The notes under the pieces are model-generated. The model worked only from the letters and a program-made list of their open reading frames with translations. It was not told the DNA's origin and made no database searches. From JAXLWB01 sp046328715 (GTDB taxonomy: Bacteria; Chloroflexota; Anaerolineae; Caldilineales; Caldilineaceae), in NCBI GenBank assembly GCA_046328715.1, contig JAXLWB010000060.1, positions 1 to 60,412 of the forward strand: a stretch of DNA of 60,412 nt, given 5' to 3'. The translations under genes and the position numbers were made by a program. This document shows, piece by piece, positions 30,579 through 45,500 of this stretch (position 1 is its first letter; every line of letters begins with the position of its first letter).

Positions 30579-33500
30579 ATGAGCAATAAACGGACTTCCA
30601 AATTTGGCCGAAAGAGTGTGATTTGCGCGTTCATATTGTTGCTGGGCTTGTTGGTCTCTCAGCAATGGTGGGGAGCCATTGCACTGGCAACCGGTGCAGG
30701 ACGTCCGCTGCAAGCCGCCGCGCAGGTGGCGCAAGTCTGGGAGAAAGTCCGTAACAGCCAACAATATGACTTCTCTGCCGATGTTACAGTCAAGACGATT
30801 CCCCTAGCTACGGCTAGCAATATCGGTCGTTTTAGCAAGACCGACAGCCTCTATCTGGAGGGCACCAACAACCTGCGTAAGCAAAATCTGCAAATGGCAC
30901 TTTGGGGCGGCGGTGTCAGCGTGGCAGATCGTGCCAATGCCTACCAAGTACGCGTGCAGGATGGCAACTACCAGACGCGTGTGGGCGATGGTGAATGGCA
31001 GGCAAGCCGCGAGAATGCAGTCGCCTTTGCCCCCGAAGGCAACTTTCTGGCATTCCTCGACATGGCAAAGAATGTAAAACTGACCAGTCAGCCAGCGCCA
31101 ACCAGCACAGAAGGCAAAACAGGCTCATTGAATGATAATCTAACCGCCTATGCTTTCGACCTCGACAGCCAAGCCTACGCCCAAAAGCTTACCAGCATTA
31201 CCCAGCAACAGTTAGTGCGCAGCGGCGAATTGCCCATCGGTGCGGCGATCCAGGTTCCTGATCACTTGGCAAAGATGAGCGGCACAGGCGAACTGTGGGT
31301 CGATGAACGTGGCCTGCCCGTGCGCCAGAAGATTTTCCTCTCGATGCCGCCTGCTCCAGGTTCGGACAATCGCTCCGAGACAGAGATGGACATCTACTTC
31401 AGCAATTATCAGCTCGCACCGCCATTGTTGGCGTCTGCTCCCTGGCTACAACCCTTGCTCAAACCGATTGCCGAAATCAGACCATCGGAAGCTTCAACAA
31501 TGGCGATCAATTTTAGCTTGATCGCATTGGCATTTCTCGCATTGGCTGCCCTGATCCGCCCCAATCGCACAGTGCAAACAGTCGTGACGCTGGTCGTCGT
31601 GTTCTGTATTGTGATCACCCCCACGTTGCAGGCACAAGCTAGTTCAATCGCAATTGATCGCTTTACCGCGCAACAGGATGACCAAGCTGCAACCGAACGG
31701 CAAGGAGCAGCCGAGCAAAAAATATCGGAGAGTCAACGGGTTGCAGTCGCAGCCGCACCCTATGCCCCACCCGAAGCTGCGCTTAATCTGATGGCGGAAG
31801 CCCCTGCCCTCCAATCGACGACCCTCGACTCTGATGGTGATGGCCTGACCGATGCGCAGGAAAATTTGCTTGGCACCAATCCACATGCCAGCGACACCGA
31901 CCTCGATACTATCCCTGATAATGTCGAAGTCACCGGCTTCAATTATGCTGGCAAACAGTGGTATGGCAACCCCCTGCTCCCAGATAGTAATCAAGATGGA
32001 GCGATTGATACACAAGAATGGAATCCAAGCGCACCCGATAGCGATGGTGATGGCTCGCCCGATCTTTACGACTTTGATGACGACGGCGATGGCGTGCCGG
32101 ATGCACTCGACATCTCGCGCTTGGTGGGCAGCAAAGCCAACGACAATAGCGCGATCACCTTTACCAAAGATCTGCCAATGCAACTGAACATCGGCGGATT
32201 GCAAGCCAACAGCTATGCCTTTGTTGATCTGCAACTGCGCCCTACCGATGCCAATCACTTGTGGTATGCTTTTAATGTCCTCAACTGGCCCAAAGATCAA
32301 AAGGGCAACATGCAGGATTGGGATGGCAAAACCTTTTTTGATGTTTGTAAATCAGCGGGTGGCAGCAACTGCAATATGTCCCCCGATGCTAATGGCGATA
32401 TCAAAGTGGTGCCGATGCTCGAAGTAACCATCCCCGATCTCAGTAGTTTGCCGCGCAACCCAAATGGTTCGCTCAACAGCCAACTGCTGGAGAAGTACAA
32501 TATTTCCGTGCAGCCAGCGGGCAACGGCAGTTACTACCTTTATGTTCCACTCAACTTGGTCGAAGACAACCTCACAGGGCAGAAAGTGGCATTCCAGGCA
32601 CAGATCGTCTTGCAGCCGGGCGCAACCGTGCCTACGCTGCCGACGCGCTTGGTCTGGTCAATTCATGTGTTGCAAGAAGAGTTTGCCAACGAAAAGGATT
32701 TTCAGAACGCTGCGCCTGCCAGTCTCAACCGCAGCACGATTTTGCACGCCTACTACGATGACTTCCAACTGACTGGGTTGAATGTGCGTGAAGATCACGG
32801 CGTAGAAATGGCGATCATTTACGAAGATCCGGCCAGCGATCCCGATGTGACAGAAGACGATGTCTTGCTACAGATGATGAATGGGCTGGACAATAGCTAC
32901 ATGATCAACCGCGACTGCGACCTCAGCGACAACGCTGGCAACTGTGTCGGCAACGGCCAGCGCGACATCACCATTGCCACCCTCAAACAACGCTGGGATC
33001 GCGACAGCAACAGCGGCATCACCGATAGTCAGCGTTGGGGCATCCCTGCTAATCGCCTACGCGTGGAGACGTACAGCTTTGCTCACGCCGACGAGGCGAC
33101 AATCATGGCTGGCAGTCAGTATGCTCCGGCGATCCTCAACAGCCGTTTTAGCAACACGGCAGCAACCAAACCTTCGCTACTCTTTGTGCGCGAATCTCGC
33201 TTCCGCGCTAGCAACATCGATGTGCGTGCGGGTGGCAGCGACAGCGTCAACTGGGTCGGGCGCAACGTGCAGCTCAACTTGAGCGCCGTGCCCGAAATGA
33301 TCACTGGCAACTACACGCTCGCCCCCTATCGTTACGACAGCGGTAGTAATAGCTGGACACGCCAAACCTCGCAGGAAGTGGTGAAGGAGATCGAACGGCG
33401 CTACCCAATCGACGACAGCAACACTCCTGCTCCCAGCACGGTGACTTCGGGTGAGCAAATGGCGCTAATCATGGTAAAAGTGACAGGTAACAACGGTACG

Positions 33501-36500
33501 GAGGCGGTGCTCTCGCAAAATGGCCCCAGTGGGCTGGGCAGCGCACTGACTGCCAATGGTACCATCCGTTTGCAAGCCGCAGACATCGGCGATGCTGGTT
33601 TGCAACACATTTATCAGGATGCGCTAACGGCGATTGGCAAAATGGCACCTTACTTGGCAAAAGGCACCATGCTGCGCAGCACCGGCTTGAGCGATGCGAT
33701 GTGGAAGAAGGTGACGGGCAATATTTTGTTTGGCATTCAGATGCAGACACGCGGTTTGTCTATCAAAGAATGGTCTAAATTGAATGGCAATTTACAGAGG
33801 CTAAGAGCCATTAACACAACTGAAATTGCCACGATCGCCCGCTATCGACAGGTTGCGGTGGCTCCGGCGCTGGTCTTTTTTGCCCTCGGCTTCTTTTTAA
33901 CCAATGTCAAAGGTGGGCAAACGGCGGGTGAGATCATGCTCTCCGCCTTGACGTCAGTTCACGATACTGTCGAAGCAATAGCAAACTACCGAGTCGTTGA
34001 ACTCACTTTCAAGTCATTGCCCTATGCTCAGCAGCTGGGCGGCATCCAATCGGCAGTGCTCTCTTTCGGTCACTCGCTTAGTTCCGACGTAGCCAAAGCG
34101 GGTGCAGTCGGCGCAGCGATTGGCATCGTCGTCACCTGGGCGTTCTTTTTTGCGGCTTGGGGCAAAGGCGGGATCTCCACCGATAGCGTGGCTTTCAACA
34201 CATTGTTAGCAGGTGCCATCGCCAGCACGCTGGTGATCGTTCTCACCTTCTTTATTTCGCTCACGGTGGTCGGCGCAATCGTCCTAGCCATCTTTGGGAT
34301 TTTTGACCTATTTGCGTTGATCGCTTGTAAAGCAGGGGCGAAAAAAGCCTGCGACATCGGCATCACCGCGGCGATTACCAAAGTGTTGACCGATTGGATT
34401 TACACTGGCGGTATGATGATCGATACCTCCGGCAAGCCGCCGATTGCCACTGTCACCGACCTAAACCCGCGGCTAACTGACCCGACACGTGGGCTGGTGG
34501 CGGGAAACGGGGTGCGCTTTGAAGTCAACATTCAAACGCTCGTCCGCCATGCTGCTCCCGAACCGGGGCCGGTCTATCATTGGGACAACTTCTTTACCGC
34601 CGAAGATATTCGCTCGACCAGCGTGCAATATGCGCTCGGCCCGCAGCAGCAAAAGTTGAAAACTGCCTTGAACCAGACGTACTGGAATGGGTGGGATGTC
34701 TACAGCTACAACGAGACCGAAGTTCCTTCGCCGATCGTGGGTTGGCTGGTGCCGATTGTCAAACGCATAGACCTGTGGCGCGCCATCCGTGAGGACACGT
34801 TACAATCGCCGGTCTATCCCTTTGCTCAGCCGAAGATCAATCAAAACTTCCCAGTGACTCTGAGTATCGGCATGGCGCTGCCCACTTACAACTGTTGGTT
34901 TGGCTTCTGTGAACATAAAGTGGCGCAGAGTTCCACTGCGCAAAATTTGAGCGACGCCATTGTGTTGGACATTTTGCCCGCCACCCTCGACGGCTTTGTC
35001 AACTGGAGCGAACTCGGTGCCCAGATCGATCAAGACGGTGACGGGTTGACCAGTCTAGTTGACCCCAATCCGCTCAAGTGGGATAGCGACAGTGATGGCT
35101 TGCCCGACGGGATTGAGCGCAAATACGGCTACAACCCGAGTCAAGCCGATGTCGACAACGATGGATTGCTCGACCCGATCGAACTGCGCTTCGCTACCAA
35201 TCCGCGCAGCGCCGACACCGACGGCGATGGCATTAGCGACAAAGATGAGATCGAAGGCTACAACATGACTTTCGATGGGGTAACGATCCGTGTCACCAGT
35301 AACCCCACCCAGCGCGACAGCGATACAGACGGGATCAGTGACGGGGCTGAGCGCCGATTGAACAGCATCAACCCAGCGCGCTATCCTTTCAACCCTAACG
35401 TGTTTAATGAGTCCCCAGCGCGTCTCTACACCACGCTCAGCGACGAGGACCGTGTGCTGGCGGTTGGCGCATCGACAACCGCCACAACAACTGTGCTCAA
35501 TGGAACCGCGGTCGAGAATTCGTTGGTGGCAGCGGGTGTCTTTACCTCCTCCCTGCCTGCCCAACTGGGGGGCGCGTCGCAAACCAGCAACTTTACCTTG
35601 CTGCCCTCCACCAGCAAAGATATCGTGCTTAATGGCACGGCTGGAGCAGCCAATGGCACATTTAACATCAACACCAGCGTAGCAGCCGATCTGGTGCCAG
35701 TGGGCAGTACGCAATCGGGACCCATCGATGACATCATTCTCGATAATCCTGTTCCCTTCACTATTGACAGCGATCCGCCTAGCGTGCCCGCCCTCACTCA
35801 AGGAACGTTTGTACAGCCTGGCAACACGGTGATCATCGGCGGTACAGCTAGCGATCCCACCTCATACATTGCCGAAGTGGATGTTAGCGTCAATGGTGGC
35901 GCTTTTAGTCCCGCCACGGGCACGGGGGTGTGGGCTTTTCCGGTCGATATTCCCAATCAGCCCAGCGGCATCGTACCGATCAACGTGCGTGCCGCCGACG
36001 CAGTCAACAATACCAACTCTGCCAGTTACGACCTGAGAATCGACGGTGTCGCCCCCACGCTTTCGGTTGTACTCACCCCCGGCGATGTGCGTCAGGTGCG
36101 ACGCAACGCCCGCGGGGAATGGTCGTTGCTGCTGAACGGCACCGTCTCCGACAACCTGGCTGGCGTTGAATCGCTAACCGTGCAGATTGGCGATAGCTCG
36201 AATGCGATCATTACTGCAACTGCCATAAACCTTGGTGGTGCTTGGAGCCTTGACTATCCCTTTGACGAGCCGGCTTTTAACGCCGAAGCACATCCAACCG
36301 GTAACTACACACTAACGGTCACCGCCCGCGACAACGCACTACCCGACGGCAACCCGGCGACGCAGGTTATCCCCTTTGTCATCGATATGACGCCGCCCAC
36401 GGTGACGTTGCTTTCACACAAAGACGAAATGCAGCTTACCGATGGTGCAGTGCTCACGGGTACCGTGCAAGATGCCAATAGCGCAGTCAAAAGTGTGGAT

Positions 36501-39500
36501 GTAGCCTTTGTCTCGGCCAACACCGTTTTCTCCACCGGGACAACCTTGCTGCGCTTGCCACTCAACGATCTGCCCCAATCTGTGGTCTTTGAAAACACAG
36601 CATCAGCACAGACCCGTATCTATTGTCTTGACGACTGTCCAACCAGCGGAATCGACGGCGCCGATGGTCTGGCGGCAAGCTTTGCCAACAATCAGTTACT
36701 GCGCTCCTTCGACCCCATCGACCTGCCGGAGAGCGGCTTGACTACGGCGCTTTGGTTCAAGACGACCTGTGCCAATTGTGGTCTTTTCAGCACGGTTCAA
36801 GGTGTCTATCCGGCGATAACTGAACATGACCGTGAACTCTTCCTCGACACGGGCAAGGTCTGCTCATCGATCCTGGTCAATGCCACCCGCGAAACGCGCT
36901 GCACTGCGGCCAACATCTACGCCGACGGCAACTGGCATCAGGTTGTCCACACGCTCGGTGTCAATGGCAATGCACTTTATGTGGATGGAAAACTGGCGGC
37001 CAGCAGCCCCACCACCGCCTCGACCTTTAGCGCCCAGGATGGGGTGTTGATCGGCTATGCCCCTGCGGCAACTAGCAAATTCCTGACCGGCGTACTCGAC
37101 GACATCGTTATTTATGAGGGCGCATTGGAACCAGAGTCAGCGGTTGCCCTCTACCGCCAATGGCAACCAGTTGCGTTCAGTGGCAACCAGTGGTCGGTCA
37201 CTGTACCGAACGGACTGGAAGGAACCTATCAGGTCGATATGCGTGCCGCCGACACCGTCGGTAACTATGGTGACAATCGTAGCGAATGGCGTCAACTCCG
37301 GGCTGCCATCGACACCAAACTGCCCAGCTTCGACCTGAAAGTTGCCTACGCTGGCAGTGGTAGCAGCGCCACCACCATCTACAGTGCCACCGTGCGCGAC
37401 GATAACCTGAGCGCTGACAATTACAAGTTCGCCTGCCCGCTGACACCGGATCAGTTACGTTATGCCACCGACCCGGCATTACTCCGTTTCGCTGGATCAG
37501 GCGCAGAGGATCTGGCAGAGATCGCCGCCCAGTGTACCCGTCCTGGCTTTCAGAGTTCGTTGGTTGCTGCCAATGCTTGTGACGAATTTGGTCACTGCGC
37601 GGCTGCCATTCCGCCGCAATCAGTTGCCTATATTGGCACCTATCAGAACACGCTCAGCCCATTCGGCAGCCTACCTAACGCTATCGAGCGCGTCAACCTG
37701 AGCGATCCCAAGAACCGAGTGCGTCTGATCGAACGCCCAGGACAATTGATTCTCGATATCGCCGTTGACGAAGCGCACGGTAAACTCTACTGGGCCGAAA
37801 TGGTCGAAGGTCAATACAATCAATCGGCTGCCATCTGGCGCGCCAATCTCGACGGTAGCAGTCCCGAACAACTTGTCAATGGCTTGAATGCCTATGCCGC
37901 CGAAGCCTTGCAGATCGCCGTTGACTCTGCCGGTAACAAACTCTATTGGACACAGGGCTATCAACTCTGGTGGGCCAACCTCGACGGCACGTTCAAACAG
38001 GTGGTTTACTCGATTCCGGCGGATCCACGCTATGTCGGTGGTGCGCTGGAGATTATGCAGATCGGTGATGTGGTGGTAGACAACAGCAATGGCCATCTCT
38101 ACCTGAGCGAACGCCGCCAACGGGGTGACCTGGCGGGTTATAACAGCGGCATCCGCGACTTTGGCCGCATCTTTAGACACACATTAATCGTCGCCGCCGA
38201 CCTCAATGGTAACAATCCCGCCTTCGTTGCTGGGGTTGGAGACGGCTGTACCTATGCCAACTTCTATAACAACCTGGGTTCAGGCGTGGGCGCAGGGCAG
38301 CAACCGACCCTCTGTCTCACCTCGGGCAGCGACGGCTTTGATGTGGAATCGCTGGCGGTGCGCAACGGCACGCTCTATTGGAGTGCCATCGACGCCGACG
38401 GAGTCAATGCTGGTGTCTATGGTCGTGCTCCTATCTCGTCTACCTTTAAAGTGGCAGCGCTGGGTTTGAGTGGCAATTCTCATGGGTTGCGCACGGCACC
38501 GCTGCCCCAAATGTATATCGACGGTGCTGCTGTTGGAGTCTTTGTTGGCCTTGACACGCAAATTGTACGCGGCGAGCGGGATGGCAGCTTTACCCAGTTC
38601 ACCACCTTTGTCGATAACACCCCTGCCGCCGCAGGCAGCAGCCGGCGCAACAGCAGCACTCTATCGGCCTTCACCGTGATCGAAACCGCCCAGGTCGTGC
38701 AGCAGGATGCCGATCTGGCGGTGGGCATCACCGCACCCTCGACGGTGGTTGTGAATGGCGGCAGCGTGCGCTACGACATGACTGTGCGCAACGACGCTGC
38801 CCTGCCTGCCCTCAGCACCACGTTGACAATGACCTTGCCGCAGGGTGCCTCCTTTGCCAGCGCCAGCCGCAGTTGTGTGGATGGCGGTGCCACCGTGCGC
38901 TGTGACTTTGGCAGCTTCGATGGACTGACGCAACAGTCGCTCTCGATCAGCCTGACGATTGTCACGAGCAGTGTACACCCGCTGACTACCACGGTGAGTG
39001 TCGCTTCGAGTACTCTCGAACGCAATCCGGCTAACAACAGCGCCGTTCACAGCAACATCACCGCCGCCCCCAACTTGAGCGCCTTCTCGGGTCTGCCCTA
39101 CATCTACTATGGTAACGTCACGGAGCTGACCCGTGTGCCGCTCTTTGGCGATTACACCTCCGAGCCGCTCTTCTTGTCGCCGTCGCTGGCAGGTTCGGTG
39201 TTGGCGGCTGACCATGTACGCAACAAACTCTTCCTGATCGACCCGCTCGATAAATTGGTGATGATGAACCCCGATGGCAGCGGACGTGTCGAACTGGCCA
39301 ATGCCAACCCGAGTGGGCTTTCCAGTTCGGGACGATTGCACATTGCCGTGGATGAGAGCACCGGTCGTGTCTATTGGTCGGAAATCGCCACCTTCTATCT
39401 CACCACGATCAAAAGTGCCAAGCCCGATGGTAGCGATGTGCAAACTGTGGTCAGCAATGTCATGGATCAGCGCGGGCTGGTGGTCGATCCGATTCGTGGC

Positions 39501-42500
39501 AAGTTGTTCTGGGTGGCGGGGGACACCTGGCAGCGTCAGGAGTTTATCTACCGCAGCAACCTGGATGGCAGCAACCGTGAAATCATCTACGCCGCATCGG
39601 CTGGCAGCCAGATCCGTTACCTGGCGCTGGATGCCTACAACCAAAAACTCTACTGGCTCGACCCTGCTACAGAAAGCGGTTCTCTCTTCTGGGCCGATGC
39701 TGATGGTGGGCGTGTAATTGCACTCTCTGGCAATCTGGGCAGCGATGCTCGTGGGCTGATTGTACAACCAGCGGAGAATGCCATTTACTATGTCAGCTAC
39801 ACCGACCTGTTGCGGGCCAATCTGGATGGCAGCAACGAAACGACAGTAGCAAATCTCAGCAACCGCACCTATGATGGTTTGCGCCTACCAGTTGACTCCA
39901 ACGCTTTTAGCCCGGTCCTTTTGACTCGCCCCAGCGGTAACCTGGTGTTGTTGAGTGGTACACCCTTTGCCTCGCCACCCTGCGCTGTCAACGATACGCA
40001 CGAGCCGAACAACAGTGCAGCAACCGCCACCGCCATCGGTGTGGGCAATACAACGGGCGCTCTCTGTAAGTTACGTGTCTCGCAGCCCGCCGATATTGAC
40101 TTCTACACCGTTACAGTACCCAGTGGCAAGCAGCTCAATCTGACCCTGAGCAACTTGCCGGCTGACTACAATCTCTACGTGCAGCGTGCTGGCGTCACCG
40201 TAGCCACCAGCCAAAACAGCGGCTTGACCAATGAGACGATTGCGCAGCCCAACTATGACAGTGATGGCACCTATGTCGTCGCCGTCTATAGTAACCTGTT
40301 GGGCAACAATGTCAACCCTTACACCTTGAATGTCAGCCTGAGCGAGGCACCAGCACGCACCGTCTTCACCAATGCCGAGTGTCTGGCGGTCGATCCCAAC
40401 GATGCGGCGGGCGGGGCAGGGAATTACCAGCAGAGCCAGGCGACCCCGCTGAGCGTGGGCACGCCGATCACGGGCGCACTTTGCTACGAGAACGACGTCG
40501 ATTTCTTCAGCTTTAATGCCGTCGCTGGGCAAACCTTCTCCTTTGACCTGCCGATGCGCCCAGCCGCTTACGAACTGCATCTTTACCGACCGAATGGCAG
40601 CTTCTTTAACGCTTGGAATCCGAGCGGCTTCAACCAGTCGGTCATTCTGGATGCCAGCGGCCAGTGGGCGGTGGCGGTGCGCATGCCCAACCTGACACCG
40701 ACGCTGGCGACTTACCAGTTGCTGGTCAAGGATGACACTTGTAGCCTCAACGATGCTTGGGAACCCAATAATACTGCTGTGCAAGCCGCTTCGTTGAGCA
40801 GCAACCGGGTGAGCGCCACCCTCTGTAACGCCAACGATGCTGACTTCTATTACTTTAGTGCCACAGCAGGTCAACGGCTGACGCTTAACTATCCAGTCAA
40901 CAATGCTGGCGGTGCACTGCGTTTACTCGATGCCAACGGCGTCGAACAGGGACGTGTCCTCCCCGGCAACCAAGGAAACTTTGTCCTAGGAACTGGAAAC
41001 TACACACTGGCCACCAACAATGGCGCGCTGGCGACGAATGACGCCGCTTACAACTTCCAATGGCTGATCAATGCACCACAACCAGCCACAGGAACCGATT
41101 ACATTTACCTGGGCAACCTACCCCATCTGCTGCGTGTCGCCCTTAGCGGAGATCACGCCATCGAAGCGCTCTCCATTGCCGGGGCTGGCCCCAATCAGGT
41201 ACGCGGTGCTGGCTACCCGATGGTGACCAATGCCACACGTGACCAACTCTACCTCGTCGATTCGACTGAGACCGCGCTCATTAGCACCACGACCAGTGGC
41301 ATCACCAGTACAGTGCTCATCGCCAATGCCAATCCCGACGGCGTCGGTGCCATCAACAATGGCATCGCACTCGACGAGATGACCGGGCAGATATTCTGGA
41401 CCCAGCCGGTCGGTGCTGTGGCGAGTACCGCATCGCAGATCCTGCGCGGTAACCTCGACGGCAGTGGCAGCCCTGTCCAAATTAAGCAAATTCTCAATCA
41501 AAACGGCCTGCTCATCGATCCAGTGCAGGGTGACCTCTACTGGGTTGCGAACAACGCTATCTTGCGCAGCAAGCAGGATGGCAGCGCTGAAGTCACGGTA
41601 CGCGCTGCAATCTCCGGTCAGCAGATCGCCAATCTGACGCTCGACCCGCTGGCACGCCAGCTGTACTGGATCGACACGCAGCAGAACCAACTGGTGCGTC
41701 GGTTCTTGCTCGATGGCAGCGAAACGACACTGGTCAGTGGACTGAGCAGCCCGCACGGCGTTGTCCTGCGCTCCGAGCGCAACGAACTCTACTACACCAG
41801 CGGCGATGCCCTGCTGCGCGCCAATCTCGACGGTAGCAACCCGGTGCAGATCGCCACGCTCAGCGGCCAGTACAATGGACCGTGGAACCTCAACCCGAAC
41901 AGCAACTTCCCGGCCCCGATTGGCCCGCCCTTATCCAACATGGTGCTGGCCACTGGCGCACCGTTGCTCAACCCCTGCACCCTGGCCGATGGCAATGAAC
42001 CGAACAACGATGCCGGCACAGCCACTGCGTTGTCGGTCGTCACGCAGACGGTGGCGTACGGTGCCATCTGCGGTAACTATGGCGATGTGGACTACTACAA
42101 GGTCAGTGTGGCCGACCGCAAGACGCTCAGTGTGACGCTCAGTGAACTGCCTGCCAACTATCGGGTGATTGTGCAAAGCCCGCTAGGCGTCAACCAAGCC
42201 TTCAGTGACAACGACGGATTAGCCGACGAAGTTGTCGCGGTGAGCAACAGCAGCGGTGCAACACTTGACTACACAGTCATTGTTATGGGCTATGGTCCTG
42301 TCAACAACAACCGTTACAAGTTGACGCTTGAACTGGGTGATGTGCCACCGCCGCCCAACCCGGACGACTTGCAGTGTGGTGCGGTAGATAACTATGATGC
42401 ACCCGGTGTCGGCAACGGCACGCTGGCCACGGCGACGAGTCTGTCCTTCGGCACCTCGTATGCTGCTGCCCTTTGCTACAGCAACGATGTGGACATGTAC

Positions 42501-45500
42501 GCCTTTGATGGCCTGGCCGGTCAGTCGATCAAGATTGACCTGCCAGTGCGCCCTGACAATTACGACCTGACGCTCTACAGTCCAGCCGGGACGCAGAGCG
42601 CCGTGATCTCGTCTACCACATCGCCAGCCTACGCTGACTCCATCGTCCTCAACGCCAGTGGACGTTATACCGTTGCTGTCTCCTTCCCCAACCTGACGCC
42701 GACGACGAACCAGTACCAATTGCTGGTGACGGACGAGAATTGTGTGGCCAGCGACAACAACGAACCAAACAACAGCCAAGCCTTCGCCAAAGTGCTGAGC
42801 AATGGCAGCCGTGTGCGTGCCACCTTATGCAGCGCCAGCGACGTTGATCTCTATCAAGTCAGTGCCACCACAGGCCAGCAATTAACTGTCAACTATCCTG
42901 CCAATGCTACCGGCGCCACCTTGCGTGTGGTGCCAGCGGCGGGCGGTGCTGACCTGGGCGTGGTTACGGCTGGCAATCAAGGGATCTTCACGGTTCCCGC
43001 GAACGGTGACTATCTGCTACGGGTGGAAAACAACAGTTTGAGCGGCTCGGCGCTTCCCTACCTGTTTGAAGTGTTGTTGGGTAGCCCAACCAGCCCGACC
43101 AGCGGCTCGCCCTATGTATACTATAGCCGGGTCAGCGACCTGATCCGCACCTCTCTTGTCACGGGTACAGTCGAGCCAATTCTGCTGCCCAATACTTTCA
43201 CTGGCGGAACTGTGCTTGCCGCTGACAGTGTGCGCAGCAAACTCTATGTTCTTGACTACAGCGAACGCATTGTCCGCGCCAATCCTGATGGTACGGCTGC
43301 ACAAGTGGTCGTGGCCGATACTGGCCCTGGCGTGCTCCGTCCCACTGAGTCGTTGGCGGTGGATGAACGTAGCGGACACATCTATTGGACACAGGCCAGC
43401 TTTGGCGTGGTCAGCGATATTCGCAGCGCCAACGCTGACGGCAGCAACGTGCAAACCGTGATTACCGGTGTGGTCGATGACCACGGACTGACGATTGACC
43501 CGGTCGCCGGACGGATCTATTGGGCACAAACCACGCTCTACAATGGTGCCATTGTCGATCATATCCGCCGCTCCAATCTGGATGGCAGCAATGCCCAGAC
43601 GATCTACGCTGCGCCTGAAGGTCGTCAGATCCGTGAACTGACGGTCGATCCCTTTGCGCAGACGCTTTACTGGCGTGACCCGACGCAGAACCAACTGCAG
43701 CAAATTCCCGCCGATGGGGGCGACGTGACCACGATTGCCACCGTCACTGGTGCACGCGGCTTTGTCGTTCGTCCGCTGCTCAACGAACTCTACTTTGTTG
43801 CCGACAGCCAACTCTGGCGCTCCGATCGCAACGGCAACAACCCGGTGTCGATAGCCCGCCTGGATGGTGACTATAGCGGCGTCAGCAATCTCGACTCGAA
43901 CGTTTTTTATCCGACTGTGCTCACTCCGCCCGGCTCGAACCTAGCCTTAGCCAACAGCGTACCCTTTGAGCAGCCCTGTAGCGCAGTCGATATCTACGAG
44001 CCAAACGATACCATGGCTACGGCTGCCAGCATTACAACTGGCACGCTAACCGCAGCACTCTGTACCGCCAGCCTGACCCAAAATGATCTCTACGATTATT
44101 ACAAACTTACTGTAGCGGATGGACGGCAGATTTCGGTCACGCTGACCAATCTGCCGCAGGACTACAGTCTGGTGCTAATTGCCGGTAGTGTGGGTGTCGG
44201 CTGGAGCTACAACAGCGGGACAGTCGATGAATTCCTCACGCACATCAACCGCAGTGGGTCACCGGTGGTCTATACCATTCTTGTCTCCCGTGGCGGTGCC
44301 AACAGCAGTCGCTTGCCCTACACCCTAACGGTGGAGGAAGGTGCCGCTCCACCGCCACCACCGCCGCCTGCACCACCCGCCGATGCCTGTGCCCCCTACG
44401 ACGTCTATGACCAACCTGGTTACTTGGGCAACCAAACGCGCGATGCAGCGACGTTGATTGGCTTTAACACGCCGATCACAGCGGCACTCTGCTACAGTGG
44501 CGACAAGGACTACTATGCCTTTGACGGCGTAGTCGGTCAGAATGTGACCATCGATCTGCCAGTGCGGCCAGCCGATTACTACGTCTCGATCTATGACCCG
44601 AACGGCAACTATGTCAACGGCATCTTCCCTGGCTCGTGGTTGAACTACGGTGACAAACTGACACTTAACAGTGCCGGTCGCTGGACGCTGGTGGTCTGGT
44701 ACCCAAATCTACAGCCGACAACCAGTCAGTATCAATTACTGCTGAGTGTTAACACTGCTTGTTCCGGCCTCGATCCCTATGAGCCGAACAACGATGAGTT
44801 TGCACCACACCAGATTCTCACGCGCACGGTGACGCTACGGACCATGTTGTGCGAAACGGGGGATGACGACTGGTACAGTTTCCCCATGAGTGTGGGTGAC
44901 CATATCTACATCACGCCACGTTCGTTGGTGCCAGGGATGCGCATTGCCATCGGGTTCCCTAGCGGCGGTGTAGGCTTTATTGATGGTGCCTATGATTATA
45001 TCGCCACCAGTGCAGGTGACTTCCGCCTGGGTATCTACCCACCGCAAAACAATACGACCGAAAACCTGCCCTACGAGTACAACATAGAAATCGTCGCGCC
45101 GCCTGCGCCGACGCCGTTACCCAACAACTGGAGCTGTAGCGTCTATCCGAGCAGCGACATCCCCAAACATATCGGTGATCTGATGACGCTTGCCTCGACC
45201 GTCTCCGTGCCTGTCTCCGGCACCGTGACACATATCGGTCTGAAAGACATCACCTTCGATCACGGCGGATTGTGGAATCTTTCCTTTGGTTTGGGTGCGC
45301 CGGATGGCACGGTGAAGGATCTCTTTGCCTTCGACGATTACGGCTTCTACACCTGGTGCGGTGGTAGTAACTGCAAACTTTCGCTTGACGACGCCGCTCA
45401 GGCAGGGCTGCACCCACCCCAGTTCCCAAATAATGGCGGAACCTTCCGCCCCAGCCGCAGTGCCCTTGCAGAGTTCAACGGCAAGGCCAGCAACGGCACC

